From: Pseudonocardia sp. T1-2H
GTDB taxonomy: Bacteria > Actinomycetota > Actinomycetes > Mycobacteriales > Pseudonocardiaceae
Assembly (NCBI RefSeq): GCF_038039215.1
Contig: NZ_JBBPCL010000001.1
Span: 4,526,001 to 4,590,000 of the forward strand
Reading direction: 5' to 3'
DNA: 64,000 bases
A model generated the notes under the pieces. It ran no database searches, was not told the origin of the DNA, and was given only the letters and a program-made list of their open reading frames with translations. This document shows positions 17,467-26,372 of this stretch, one piece after another. Numbering within the stretch: the first letter of the stretch is position 1; every line of letters begins with the position of its first letter. The position numbers were made by a program, and so were the translations under genes.

Positions 17467-18525
17467 GTGACCTCACCCGACCTCCCCGAGGTGCCCTCGC
17501 CCGACGCCGAGGCCCGGCGCGCCGCCGTGGCCCGGCACGACGCGATGGCCGTTCCCGCCGGCGGCCTCGGCGTCCTCGCCGAGCTGGGGTGCTGGCTCGC
17601 CGCGGCGCAGGGCACGTGCCCGCCGCGGCCGCCCGCGCGGGCCCGGGTCGTCGTCGTCGCCGCGGACCACGGGATCGCCGCCGCCGGGGTGTCCGCGTAC
17701 GCCCCGGACGTCACGGTCAAACAGGTCGCCGCGACCCTCGAGCAGGGCACTCCGGTCTCGGTGACGGCGACCGTCGCGGGGGTGTCCGTCCGGGTCGTCG
17801 ACGCCGGGCTGGACGCGGAGCTCCTCCCCGGCCAGGGCCGGCACCGGGTCCGCCGGGGCAGCGGCCGGATCGACCGTGAGGACGCGCTGACGGCCGAGGA
17901 GACCGAGCGCGCGTTCCGGATCGGGCGTGGACTGGCGGACGAGGAGGTCGACGCCGGCGCGGACCTGCTGATCCCGGCCTCGCTCGGGGTGGGCGCGACG
18001 ACCGCGGCATCGACGCTGGTCGCGGCCGTGACCGGGGCCGAACCCGTCGCCGTCGTGGGGCGGGGCAGCGGGATCGGCGACGGGGCGTGGATGCGCAAGT
18101 GCGCCGCGATCCGGGACGCGCTGCGCCGGACCCGGCCCGTGTCGAAGGAGCCGCTGGGGCTGCTGCGGACGGCCGGCGGCGCGGATCTCGCGGTGCTCAC
18201 CGGGTTCCTCGTGCAGGCCGCGCTGCGCCGCACCCCCGTGCTGCTCGACGGCCTCGTGGTCGGCGCCGCCGCGCTGCTGGCGGACGAGCTGACCCCCGGC
18301 GCCCGCGCCTGGTGGCTGGCCGCGCAGATCTCCCCCGAGCCCGCGATGACCTTCGTGCTGCAGCACCTGCAGCTCGTCCCGGTGCTGGACCTGCAGGTCA
18401 GACAGGGCGACGGGACGGGCGCGGTCGCCGTCGTCCCCCTGCTGCAGATGGCGGCGCGGCTGCTCGGCGACACCGTCACCGCGGAGGCGGCCGGGATCGT
18501 GCCGGTGCGCGCCGTCTCGGGCTGA
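17467..18525 (+). CDS. cobT: Nicotinate-nucleotide:dimethylbenzimidazole phosphoribosyltransferase
   Basis: The 352-residue CobT makes alpha-ribazole phosphate for the lower ligand of cobalamin. Recognisable segments are VVVVAADHGIAAAGVSAYAP, ADLLIPASLGVGATTAASTL, and RTAGGADLAVLTGFLVQAAL. The catalytic glutamate of Salmonella CobT (Glu317 in GEGSGA) aligns with Asp315 in QGDGTGA, a conservative change. AGGAAGA precedes the GTG at 17467. It follows cobU by 20 bp and precedes cobS by 4 bp, so cobU-cobT-cobS cover nucleotide loop assembly. The rest of the cobalamin pathway is not here. Confidence 0.92.
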   Translation: MTSPDLPEVPSPDAEARRAAVARHDAMAVPAGGLGVLAELGCWLAAAQGTCPPRPPARARVVVVAADHGIAAAGVSAYAPDVTVKQVAATLEQGTPVSVTATVAGVSVRVVDAGLDAELLPGQGRHRVRRGSGRIDREDALTAEETERAFRIGRGLADEEVDAGADLLIPASLGVGATTAASTLVAAVTGAEPVAVVGRGSGIGDGAWMRKCAAIRDALRRTRPVSKEPLGLLRTAGGADLAVLTGFLVQAALRRTPVLLDGLVVGAAALLADELTPGARAWWLAAQISPEPAMTFVLQHLQLVPVLDLQVRQGDGTGAVAVVPLLQMAARLLGDTVTAEAAGIVPVRAVSG

Positions 18526-18529
18526 GCCG

Positions 18530-19282
18530 GTGCGCGGACTCGCGCTGGCGCTGAGCTGGCTGACCGTGCTGCCCGTCCGCACCGGGGCGCCGTCGGCGGG
18601 CACGGCGGCCGGCGCGCTGCGCTGGGCCCCGGTCGTGGGCGCGGCGCTCGGCGCGGCTGCGGGCGCGCTGCTGCTCGGGCTGACCGCGCTCGGGGTTCCG
18701 CCGCTGGTCGGTGGGCTGCTCGCCGTCGGGTCCCTGGGGCTGGCGACCCGCGGTATGCACCTCGACGGCCTGGCGGACACCGCGGACGGGCTCGGCTGCT
18801 ACGGCCCGCCGGAGCGGGCGCTGGCGGTCATGAAGGACGGTGGGGCGGGGCCGTTCGCGGTGGTGACGCTGATCGTCGTGCTCGGGTCCCAGGCGGCCGC
18901 GCTCGCCTCACTGCCGCCCGGCCTGCTCGTCGGCGCTACCGCGCTGGCGGGGGCCGTCGGGCGGTCCGCATTCGCTTGGGTCGCGCGGCGCGGGATCCCG
19001 GCGGCGCGGCCGGGTGGGCTGGGGGCGACGGTCGCGGGGTCGCAGCCGGCCTGGGTCGCGCCCCTCTGGTGGCTGGTCCTGGCCGGGCTCGGCGCGCTGC
19101 TCGTCCCGGCCCGGTGGCCGGGGGCGCTCGCCGTCGGTCTCGCCGCGGCCGTCGTGATCGGGCTGTCCCGGCACACGGCGCGCCGCTTCGGCGGAATGTC
19201 CGGCGACGTCCTCGGCGCGGCGTCCGAGCTGGCCGTCACCGTGGTACTGGTGACCGTTTCCGCAGCTCAGCCTGGGTTGTGA
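18530..19282 (+). CDS. cobS: Adenosylcobinamide-GDP ribazoletransferase (cobalamin synthase)
   Basis: The 250-residue integral membrane enzyme joins AdoCbi-GDP and alpha-ribazole to form adenosylcobalamin. The start LALALSWLTVLPVRTG and the acidic signature TRGMHLDGLADTADGLG (residues about 66-82) are diagnostic, and about six helices follow. The GTG start lies 4 bp after the cobT stop, implying coupling. The stop codon abuts a palindrome that is shared with the convergent ilvE gene. Confidence 0.92.
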   Translation: MRGLALALSWLTVLPVRTGAPSAGTAAGALRWAPVVGAALGAAAGALLLGLTALGVPPLVGGLLAVGSLGLATRGMHLDGLADTADGLGCYGPPERALAVMKDGGAGPFAVVTLIVVLGSQAAALASLPPGLLVGATALAGAVGRSAFAWVARRGIPAARPGGLGATVAGSQPAWVAPLWWLVLAGLGALLVPARWPGALAVGLAAAVVIGLSRHTARRFGGMSGDVLGAASELAVTVVLVTVSAAQPGL

Positions 19283-19314
19283 GCGGGAAACCTCGTTCTA
19301 GCGAGGTTTCCCGC
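19283..19314. terminator. Bidirectional palindrome between cobS and ilvE
   Basis: Left arm 19283-19295 (GCGGGAAACCTCG) pairs perfectly over 13 bp with 19302-19314 around the loop TTCTAG. It fills the 38 bp between the two convergent stop codons. The apex CTCGTTCTAGCGAG recurs in the palindrome before glnE, and with one change after lipB. Confidence 0.8.
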
Positions 19315-19320
19315 GCACAG

Positions 19321-20415
19321 TCAGAGGGCGGTCATCCAGCCGTGGGTGTCCGTGCCCTTGCCGCGCTGGATGTCGGTGAGCAGTGCGCGCAGCCGGGTGG
19401 TGACGGGGCCGGGCTCGCCGTTCCCGACGCGCACCTCGCCGTCGTTGTGCTTGACGTTCCCGATCGGCGTGATGACCGCCGCCGTGCCGCAGGCGAACAC
19501 CTCGGTGATCCGGCCGTCCGCACAGCCCTCCAGCCACTCCGCGGCCGAGATCTTGCGCTCGGACACCTGGCAGCCGATCTCCTTGGCCAGCACCAGCAGC
19601 GACGCCCGGGTGACGCCCTCGAGGATGCTGCCGGACAGCTCCGGCGTCACCAGCTCGGCGTCCTCCCCGGAGCCGAGGACGAAGAACAGGTTCATCCCGC
19701 CCATCTCCTCGACCCACTTCTTCTCCGCGGCGTCGAGGTAGGCGACCTGGGCGCAGCCGTGCGCGGCGGCCTGGGCCTGCGGGAGCAGCGAGGCGGCGTA
19801 GTTCCCGCCGCACTTCGCCGTGCCCGTCCCGCCGACGGCGGCGCGGGTGAAGTCCGTGCACAGCCACACGTCGACGGGCTTGACCCCGCCCGGGAAGTAC
19901 GCGCCGGCGGGCGAGGCGATCAGGACGTAGAGGTACTCGTCGGCCGGCTTCACACCCAGCCCGACCTCGGTCGCGATCATGAAGGGCCGCAGGTAGAGCG
20001 ACTCTTCACCGCCGGCCGGCGGCACCCACGCGCGGTCGACGTCCAGCAGCTCGGTCAGCGACGCCATGAACAGCTCGTCCGGCAGCTCGGCCATGCCCAG
20101 GCGCACCGCGGACTGCCGGAAGCGGGCCGCGTTCGCCTCGGGGCGGAACGAGGAGATCGTCCCGTCCGGCTGGGTGTAGGCCTTGAGCCCCTCGAAGATC
20201 TCCTGGCCGTAGTGCAGAACCATCGTCGCGGGGTCCAGCGCGATCGGGCCGTAGGGGACGACCTGCGCGTCGTGCCAGCCCTGGGCGGCCGTCCACCTGA
20301 TCGTCACCATGTGATCGGTGAAGTACCGGCCGAAGCCCGGCTCGGCCAGGATCTCCGCGCGGCGGGAGTCCGAGACCGGGGCGGGATTGGCGGTGCGGGT
20401 GAAGGACACGCTCAT
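19321..20415 (-). CDS. ilvE: Branched-chain amino acid aminotransferase
   Basis: The 364-residue fold-type IV PLP enzyme transfers the amino group between glutamate and the 2-oxo acids of leucine, isoleucine and valine. [25 protein letters not shown] and the PLP lysine Lys201 in [14 protein letters not shown] are seen, with [15 protein letters not shown] near the C-terminus. The start is the ATG at 20415 (MSVSFTR); a frame 18 codons longer lacks support. The position matches Rv2210c. It converges on cobS through a short shared palindrome. Confidence 0.94.
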   Translation of the reverse strand: MSVSFTRTANPAPVSDSRRAEILAEPGFGRYFTDHMVTIRWTAAQGWHDAQVVPYGPIALDPATMVLHYGQEIFEGLKAYTQPDGTISSFRPEANAARFRQSAVRLGMAELPDELFMASLTELLDVDRAWVPPAGGEESLYLRPFMIATEVGLGVKPADEYLYVLIASPAGAYFPGGVKPVDVWLCTDFTRAAVGGTGTAKCGGNYAASLLPQAQAAAHGCAQVAYLDAAEKKWVEEMGGMNLFFVLGSGEDAELVTPELSGSILEGVTRASLLVLAKEIGCQVSERKISAAEWLEGCADGRITEVFACGTAAVITPIGNVKHNDGEVRVGNGEPGPVTTRLRALLTDIQRGKGTDTHGWMTAL

Positions 20416-20470
20416 GACCGAGACGTTACAACCCGGATGGCGGCGGCCGCGCCACCCCTGACGGAGCAAC

Positions 20471-21817
20471 TCAGGCGGCCCGTTCGTCCGGCGCCGCCGC
20501 CTGCCCGTCCTGCGGTTCCGCGCGTCGCGAGCGCAGCGAGACCGCGGTCGTCAGCAGCCAGCCGCCGCCGATCGCGCAGGCCGTGATCAGCACCGTCCGC
20601 GGGGGCATGCTCAGCGCCAAGAACCCGCAGAGCGCCGCCCCGATCCCGGCGAGCCACATCCGCCAGGTCCGGCCCGCCCGCGGCAGCCGCAGCGCGGCCA
20701 GGTGCACCACGACGAAGTCGACGAGCAGGGCGCACGCCGCGAGCGCGATCGCACCCCAGGTGCCCACGAGCACCACGACCAGGATCGCCAGGACCATGCC
20801 CGCGATGTCCGCCCGCCAGGCCGCGCCGCTGCCGCAGCGCCGCGCGACGATCCGCGGGAGGTCCCCGCGCACGGCCATCGCGGCGGTCGTCGCGGCCACG
20901 GCGGCGAGCACCGCGAGCAGCGTCGACCCGGCGGCGACGGCCGCGCCGATCCGCACGAGGACGCCCAGCGCGGGGGCCCGGCCGGTGTCGACGAGCGCGA
21001 CGAGCGGGGAGCGCTCGACGGCGAGCCGGTCCGTCCCGAGCCCGACGAGCAGCGCCCCGCACACGGCCAGGTACGCGGCCGTCGCGATGCCGATGACGAT
21101 CGCGAGGGCGTGGCCGCGGGTCCGCGTCGGGGCGCGCAGCTCCTCCCCCAGCCCGACGACCCGGCTGAAGCCCGCGAACCCGAAGAAGATCAGTCCCGCC
21201 CCGGTGAACACGCCCAGCTCACGGGTGATCGGCAGCAGCCCCGGGGCCATCGAGACCGGCTGGTCCGTCGCGGCGGACACCGACGGCGTCCCGGCACCCC
21301 CCGGGCCGAGCAGTCCGACGACGACCACGACGAGCAGCACCGCGCCGATGCCACCGACCAGCGGCCACGCCGCCCGCGGGGTGGGCCGCACGCTGAACAG
21401 GTTGAGCGCGGTCATCACGACGATCACGACGATGGCGACCACGAGCGGCCGCGTGGGCAGGACGTAGGTCCCGAAGATCCCGGCGGCGGCCGCGGCGGCC
21501 GCGATCTTGCCCGTCAGGTGGGCGGCGCCGCTGAGCCGGCCGACGGCGGGATGCAGGCGTTCCCGCGCCGCGTCGTAGCCGACGTCGTGGTCCCGGGTCT
21601 CGCCCTCGCGGGACGCCGCCAGGTCCGCCGCGGACGCCGCACAGCATCCGGCGACGGCCGCCGCCAGCACCACCGACAGCATCAGCCACGGACCGGCGAC
21701 CGCGGCCGCGGGCGCGAACACGGCGAAGATCCCGGCCCCGAGCACGGCGGACAGCCCGAGGACGACCGCGTCCGCGGTGCCCAGCCGTCGGCCCAGGGTC
21801 GTCGCCACGGACACCAC
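20471..21817 (-). CDS. APC-superfamily amino acid permease
   Basis: The protein of about 448 residues has roughly twelve hydrophobic helices and an APC-type start ([20 protein letters not shown], the unwound helix 1 glycine motif). A helix 6 region, [20 protein letters not shown], follows. It should import or exchange an amino acid or polyamine across the membrane. Several GTG codons near 21808-21817 could be the start and none has a strong ribosome site; 21817 is the furthest upstream in frame of that cluster. It is divergent from pepA across about 115 bp and follows ilvE with no shared transcription unit needed. Substrate unknown. Confidence 0.8.
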   Translation of the reverse strand: MVSVATTLGRRLGTADAVVLGLSAVLGAGIFAVFAPAAAVAGPWLMLSVVLAAAVAGCCAASAADLAASREGETRDHDVGYDAARERLHPAVGRLSGAAHLTGKIAAAAAAAGIFGTYVLPTRPLVVAIVVIVVMTALNLFSVRPTPRAAWPLVGGIGAVLLVVVVVGLLGPGGAGTPSVSAATDQPVSMAPGLLPITRELGVFTGAGLIFFGFAGFSRVVGLGEELRAPTRTRGHALAIVIGIATAAYLAVCGALLVGLGTDRLAVERSPLVALVDTGRAPALGVLVRIGAAVAAGSTLLAVLAAVAATTAAMAVRGDLPRIVARRCGSGAAWRADIAGMVLAILVVVLVGTWGAIALAACALLVDFVVVHLAALRLPRAGRTWRMWLAGIGAALCGFLALSMPPRTVLITACAIGGGWLLTTAVSLRSRRAEPQDGQAAAPDERAA

Positions 21818-21931
21818 TGTCGCATCCGACCCTGTCGGAAACGGCCCCGTGACGGTGTCATTAGCATTTCGAAGAGGTCTCGCCGCGACGTTGCGTGCGA
21901 CACACCGTCCCGCCGAGCAGAGGAGTTCCCC

Positions 21932-23449
21932 GTGACCACGTCCGTCTCCGTGTCCGCGACCGAGGTCGGTCTGGTGGTCGGTTCCCCCGCCGCGGCCGAG
22001 GCCGACGCCGTGGTCGTCGGCCTGCTCCCCGGCGAGGACGACGGGCACCCCGTCCTCGTGGCCGGCGCCGAGGAGATCGACGCGGCCTTCGACGGTGAGC
22101 TCGCCGCCCTGCTGGACCTCGCGGGGGCGTCCGGCAAGGCCGAGGAGGTCGTCAAGGTGCCGTCCCGCGGGGCGGTCGCCGCGAAGCTCGTCGTGGCGGT
22201 CGGGCTCGGTCCGGCCGAGAACGGGATCCCCGACGGCGAGCAGGTGCGTCGCGCCTCCGGTGCGGTGGCCCGCGCGCTCGCCGGGTCCGGACGGGTGGTC
22301 AGCACCCTCGGCACCGTCGACCTCACGGCCGCGGCCGAGGGCACGCTGCTCGGCGCCTACCGCTTCACGGCGTTCAAGGGCGACCCGGAGGCGGGGAAGA
22401 AGCCGGTCGCGCAGGTCGAGTTCAGCTCCGCCGGGGACGAGGACGGCCTGGAGGTCCTGCGGCACGCCGTCGCCGTGGCGCATGCCGTCCGGACGACCCG
22501 GGACCTGATCAACACCCCGCCCAACGCGCTCTACCCGGAGACGTTCGCCGCGCGGGCGAAGGAGCTGGGCGAGGCCGCGGGTCTGGACGTCGAGGTGCTG
22601 GACGACGCCGCGCTCGCCGAGGCCGGGTTCGGCGGCGTGCTCGGGGTCGGCCAGGGCTCCTCGCGCAAGCCCCGGCTGGTCCGGCTGAGCTGGTCCGGCG
22701 GGGCGACGCCGGTGAAGAAGGTCGCCCTCGTCGGCAAGGGGATCACGTTCGACACGGGCGGCATCTCGATCAAGCCCGCGGCGGGGATGGACCACATGAC
22801 GTCGGACATGTCCGGCGCCGCGGCCGTCATCGCGACGACCGTGCTGGCCGCGACGCTGGAGCTGCCGGTGGCCGTCACGGCGACCGTTCCGATGGCCGAG
22901 AACATGCCGTCCGACACCGCGTACCGGCCCGGTGACGTGCTGACGATGTACGGCGGCAAGACCGTCGAGGTGCTGAACACCGACGCCGAGGGCCGGCTGA
23001 TCCTGGCGGACGCGATCGTCCGCGCCGCCGAGGACGAGCCGGACTACCTGGTCGAGACGTCCACGCTGACCGGCGCGCAGATGGTCGCGCTGGGCACCCG
23101 GACCGCCGGGATCATGGGCAGTGACGAGCTGCGGGACCGGGTCGCCGCGCACGGCCGCGCGGTCGGCGAGGACGCCTGGGCGATGCCGCTGCCGGAGCAC
23201 CTGCGGGCCGAGCTGGACTCGCGCGTCGCGGACCTGGCCAACGTCACGGGCAACCGGTTCGGCGGGATGCTCGCGGCGGGGATCTTCCTGCGCGAGTTCG
23301 TGGCCGAGGGCCTGCCGTGGGCGCACATCGACATCGCGGGCCCGTCCTTCAACACCGGGGGCCCGTGGGGCTACACGCCCAAGGGCGGCACCGGCACCCC
23401 GGTCCGCACGCTGCTGGCGCTCCTCGAGGACATCGCGGCCAACGGCTGA
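21932..23449 (+). CDS. pepA: Leucyl aminopeptidase (M17)
   Basis: The 505-residue M17 metallopeptidase removes N-terminal residues from peptides in the cytosol, usually as a hexamer with two Zn or Mn ions. The C-terminal catalytic domain has GKGITFDTGGISIKP, the diagnostic NTDAEGRLILAD and WAHIDIAGPSF. AGAGGAG precedes the GTG start at 21932. It matches M. tuberculosis PepB (Rv2213) by position. A palindrome of the GTGCGCGGA family begins 8 bp after the stop. Confidence 0.94.
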   Translation: MTTSVSVSATEVGLVVGSPAAAEADAVVVGLLPGEDDGHPVLVAGAEEIDAAFDGELAALLDLAGASGKAEEVVKVPSRGAVAAKLVVAVGLGPAENGIPDGEQVRRASGAVARALAGSGRVVSTLGTVDLTAAAEGTLLGAYRFTAFKGDPEAGKKPVAQVEFSSAGDEDGLEVLRHAVAVAHAVRTTRDLINTPPNALYPETFAARAKELGEAAGLDVEVLDDAALAEAGFGGVLGVGQGSSRKPRLVRLSWSGGATPVKKVALVGKGITFDTGGISIKPAAGMDHMTSDMSGAAAVIATTVLAATLELPVAVTATVPMAENMPSDTAYRPGDVLTMYGGKTVEVLNTDAEGRLILADAIVRAAEDEPDYLVETSTLTGAQMVALGTRTAGIMGSDELRDRVAAHGRAVGEDAWAMPLPEHLRAELDSRVADLANVTGNRFGGMLAAGIFLREFVAEGLPWAHIDIAGPSFNTGGPWGYTPKGGTGTPVRTLLALLEDIAANG

Positions 23450-23457
23450 CACCGCCC

Positions 23458-23497
23458 GTGCGCGGACAACGTTGTTCCGGCGACGCCTTCCGCGCAC
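23458..23497. repeat. GTGCGCGGA-family palindrome after pepA
   Basis: GTGCGCGGA (23458-23466) and TCCGCGCAC (23489-23497) form a perfect 9-bp stem; the interior contains ACAACGTTGT. This 40-bp element and its flanks match the copy at 62471-62510 with only two differences. Confidence 0.8.
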
Positions 23498-23544
23498 GAC
23501 CTCGGTGCGCACAACCGGCCCTACCGATCGGTAACCTGAGCCGC

Positions 23545-24381
23545 ATGACCCGACGTCGTGTCCTGCACCAGGTCCCTGCCGGCTCCCGCTCCGCCGTGGT
23601 CACCGGCGCGGCGCGCGGGATCGGCGAGTCGATCGCCCGCGAGCTGGTCGGGCGGGGCTACCGCACCCTCGTCACCGACGTCGACGGCGAGGCCGCGGCG
23701 GCCACCGCGGAGCGGATCGGGGCGGCGGCGGGGATCGCCTACGACGTCACCGATCCCGACGCCGCCCACGCCGTCGCCTCGCGCGCCCGGGAGCTCGCGC
23801 CGCTGGGGGCGTGGGTGAGCAACGCGGGCGTCGGGTTCGACGGGACGCTGGCCGAGCTGGACGAGAAGCACGTCCGGGCGCTCGTCGAGGTCAACCTGAT
23901 GGGGCCGATCTGGGGCTCCCGCGCGGCGATCGCGGCGTTCCGGGAGCAGGCCGTCGAGGGCATCCCGGGCGGTGAGCTGGCGATCACGGCGTCGCTCTCC
24001 GGTCTCGGCCCGGTGCCGGGGCTCTCGCTCTATGCCGCGACGAAGGCGGGCGTCCTGTCCCTCGCGACGTCCCTGGCTCCCGAGCTGCGCGGCGACGGGA
24101 TCCGGGTCCACGCGATCTGCCCCGACGGCGTCGGCACCGCCCTGCTCGACGGCATGGCGCCGGACGGGCAGGCGAAGGCGCTGGTCCGCAGCGGTGTGCT
24201 GCTGACCCCGGAGCAGGTCGCGGACGCACTGGTCGGGATGTTCGGGACGAGCCGGGTCTACCGCACGGTCCCCGCCTGGCGCGGGGTGATGATGCGCCTC
24301 TCCGCCCTGGCCCCGGGGCCGCTGATGCGCCTGGAGCCCGCCATCCGGGCGGTGGGCTCGCGCCGGCTCCGGCGGGGCTGA
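23545..24381 (+). CDS. Short-chain dehydrogenase/reductase
   Basis: The 278-residue classical SDR has the cofactor motif VVTGAARGIGESIA, the NAGVG motif, and the active site SLYAATKAG (Tyr-x-x-x-Lys). Asp in LVTDVDGEAAA after the second strand suggests NAD(H) preference. A hydrophobic C-terminal extension (WRGVMMRLSALAPGPLM) may associate with the membrane. The syntenic mycobacterial gene, ephD, is a larger hydrolase-SDR fusion, so this may be a reduced counterpart or a replacement. The substrate is unknown. Confidence 0.85.
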   Translation: MTRRRVLHQVPAGSRSAVVTGAARGIGESIARELVGRGYRTLVTDVDGEAAAATAERIGAAAGIAYDVTDPDAAHAVASRARELAPLGAWVSNAGVGFDGTLAELDEKHVRALVEVNLMGPIWGSRAAIAAFREQAVEGIPGGELAITASLSGLGPVPGLSLYAATKAGVLSLATSLAPELRGDGIRVHAICPDGVGTALLDGMAPDGQAKALVRSGVLLTPEQVADALVGMFGTSRVYRTVPAWRGVMMRLSALAPGPLMRLEPAIRAVGSRRLRRG

Positions 24382-24388
24382 CGCGGGC

Positions 24389-24733
24389 TCAGGCTCCGAG
24401 GTCCCGGCGGCGCTCCCGGTCCCGCAGGATCCGCTGTCGCGCGTCGTGGTCCCGCATGCGCTTGGGGTAGCCGACGATCTGCGCGTCGTAGATCGGGATC
24501 TTCAGCGACCGGGCCAGCTTGCGGGCACCCTCGGGGCCGGAGACCCGCCGTCGCGTCCACTCGCCGTCGGTGGCCACGAGGACCATGGTCGTCTCCGTCA
24601 CAGCCGTCCTGGGCTCGACGAACGCCTCGACGCCCTCGTGCGTCGCCGTCCACGCGCGCAGGTGGTCCTCGTCCCCGCTCCGCGTCCGAACCACGCCGCG
24701 ACCGCCGCGCATCCTGCTGAACAGGCCCATCAT
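24389..24733 (-). CDS. Conserved actinobacterial protein of unknown function
   Basis: From the paired ATG codons at 24733/24730 (MMGLFSRMRGG) the protein has about 114 residues. It contains GVEAFVEPRTAVTETTMVLV and IPIYDAQIVGYPKRMRDHDA, segments I recognise from small conserved actinobacterial hypotheticals sometimes labelled oxidoreductase without evidence. No cofactor motif or membrane helix is visible. A frame extending to 24829 is Arg-rich and unlikely to be coding. It is convergent with the SDR gene and divergent from lpd. Confidence 0.7.
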   Translation of the reverse strand: MMGLFSRMRGGRGVVRTRSGDEDHLRAWTATHEGVEAFVEPRTAVTETTMVLVATDGEWTRRRVSGPEGARKLARSLKIPIYDAQIVGYPKRMRDHDARQRILRDRERRRDLGA

Positions 24734-24940
24734 GGTTCCATCCCCGTCCGGAGCCGACGCTCCTCGGAGGACCCAACGCGCGGGCCGCCGATTTTTCTCC
24801 CGGACCCGGCGACGGGCCTCGCCCCCCACGAGAGATCCCGTGATGACAAGATGGGGCCGCCCTGCCCGCCGTACCCGGTGTTCGGGGCGCCGGTGGCGTG
24901 ATCACGCCGTACCGGAGCTGATCGTCCGGAGGAGAACGAC

Positions 24941-26323
24941 GTGCCCGAGCAGAACGCCGACCTGGTGATCCTCGGCGGAGGATCGGGCGGCTACGCGTGC
25001 GCGCTGCGCGCAGCAGAGCTCGGGATGTCCGTGGTCCTGGTCGAGAAGGACAAGCTCGGCGGCACGTGCCTGCACCGCGGCTGCATCCCCACCAAGGCCC
25101 TGCTGCACGCCGCCGAGGTCGCCGACGCGTCCCGGGACGGCGCCAGGGTCGGCGTGCTGTCCCAGCTGATCGGCATCGACATGGCCGGGGTCAACGCCTA
25201 CAAGGACGGCGTCGTCGGCCGGCTCTACAAGGGCCTGCAGGGGCTCGTGTCCTCGCGCAAGATCAACCTCGTCGAGGGGGCCGGGACGTTCGTCGGCCCG
25301 AACGCCGTCGAGGTCGACGGCACCCGGTACGTCGGCAGCAAGGTCGTCCTGGCCACCGGCTCGTACGCGCGGAGCCTGCCCGGCCTGGACATCGGCGGCC
25401 GGGTCATCACCTCGGACCAGGCGCTGACCCTCGAGGACGTGCCGCGGAAGGTCGTCATCCTCGGCGGCGGCGTGATCGGCGTCGAGTTCGCCTCCGTCTG
25501 GCGGTCCTTCGGGGCCGAGGTCACGGTCGTCGAGGCGCTCCCCCGGCTCGTCCCGAACGAGGACGAGTTCTGCTCCAAGCAGCTCGAACGCGCCTTCCGC
25601 AAGCGCAAGATCACCGCCAAGACCGGGGTGAAGTTCACCGGGGCCAAACAGACGGACCACGGCGTCACCGTCTCGCTGGAGTCCGGTGAGGAGCTCGAGG
25701 CGGACCTGCTGCTCGTCGCCGTCGGCCGCGGTCCGAACACGACCGGCCACGGGTACGAGGAGGCCGGCGTCGCCATGGAGCGCGGCTTCGTCGTCACCGA
25801 CGAGCGGCTGCGCACCAACCTGCCGGACGTCTACGCCGTCGGGGACATCGTGCCCGGGCTGCAGCTCGCGCACCGCGGCTTCGGCCAGGGCATCTTCGTC
25901 GCCGAGGACATCGCCGGGCTGGAGCCGCGGCCGATCGACGAGGCCGGCATCCCGCGCGTCACCTACTGCGAGCCCGAGGTCGCGTCCGTCGGCCTGACCG
26001 AGGCGCAGGCCAAGGAACGCTACGGCGAGATCCAGACGCTGACCTACGACCTCGGCGGCAACGGCAAGTCGCAGATCCTGCAGACCTCCGGCGCCATCAA
26101 GCTGGTCAAGGCCGGCAGCAAGGACACCCCGGGACCGGTCGTCGGCCTGCACCTGGTCGGCGCGCGCGTCGGGGAACTGATCGGCGAGGCCCAGCTCGTC
26201 TACAACTGGGAAGCCCAGGCCGACGACGTCGCGCCGCTGATCCACGCCCATCCCACCCAGAACGAGGCGCTCGGCGAGGCACACCTCGCGCTGGCGGGCA
26301 AACCCCTCCACTCGCACGGCTGA
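24941..26323 (+). CDS. lpdA: Dihydrolipoamide dehydrogenase (E3)
   Basis: The 460-residue flavoprotein reoxidises dihydrolipoyl groups with NAD. It starts at GTG 24941 behind GGAGGA. The FAD motif is [20 protein letters not shown], the redox disulphide is [11 protein letters not shown] (Cys43, Cys48), the NAD motif is [17 protein letters not shown], and the C-terminal catalytic pair is HAHPTQNE (His437, Glu442). It lies 49 bp upstream of the E2 acyltransferase, so E3 and E2 are made together for the 2-oxoacid dehydrogenase complexes. Confidence 0.95.
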   Translation: MPEQNADLVILGGGSGGYACALRAAELGMSVVLVEKDKLGGTCLHRGCIPTKALLHAAEVADASRDGARVGVLSQLIGIDMAGVNAYKDGVVGRLYKGLQGLVSSRKINLVEGAGTFVGPNAVEVDGTRYVGSKVVLATGSYARSLPGLDIGGRVITSDQALTLEDVPRKVVILGGGVIGVEFASVWRSFGAEVTVVEALPRLVPNEDEFCSKQLERAFRKRKITAKTGVKFTGAKQTDHGVTVSLESGEELEADLLLVAVGRGPNTTGHGYEEAGVAMERGFVVTDERLRTNLPDVYAVGDIVPGLQLAHRGFGQGIFVAEDIAGLEPRPIDEAGIPRVTYCEPEVASVGLTEAQAKERYGEIQTLTYDLGGNGKSQILQTSGAIKLVKAGSKDTPGPVVGLHLVGARVGELIGEAQLVYNWEAQADDVAPLIHAHPTQNEALGEAHLALAGKPLHSHG

Positions 26324-26372
26324 CGCCGCGAAGACCGCACACCCGCACGTCGAACTAGGCAGCCGACCCGAC

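Noticed and set aside
16926..18530. Cobalamin riboswitch before the cob operon
   Set aside because: The Nramp-like gene ends 14 bp before cobU, and no B12-box-like sequence was recognised before the Nramp gene.
20471..23512. Long minus-strand frame covering pepA antisense
   Set aside because: Only the part below about 21817 is coding (APC permease); the upstream portion is the shadow of pepA.
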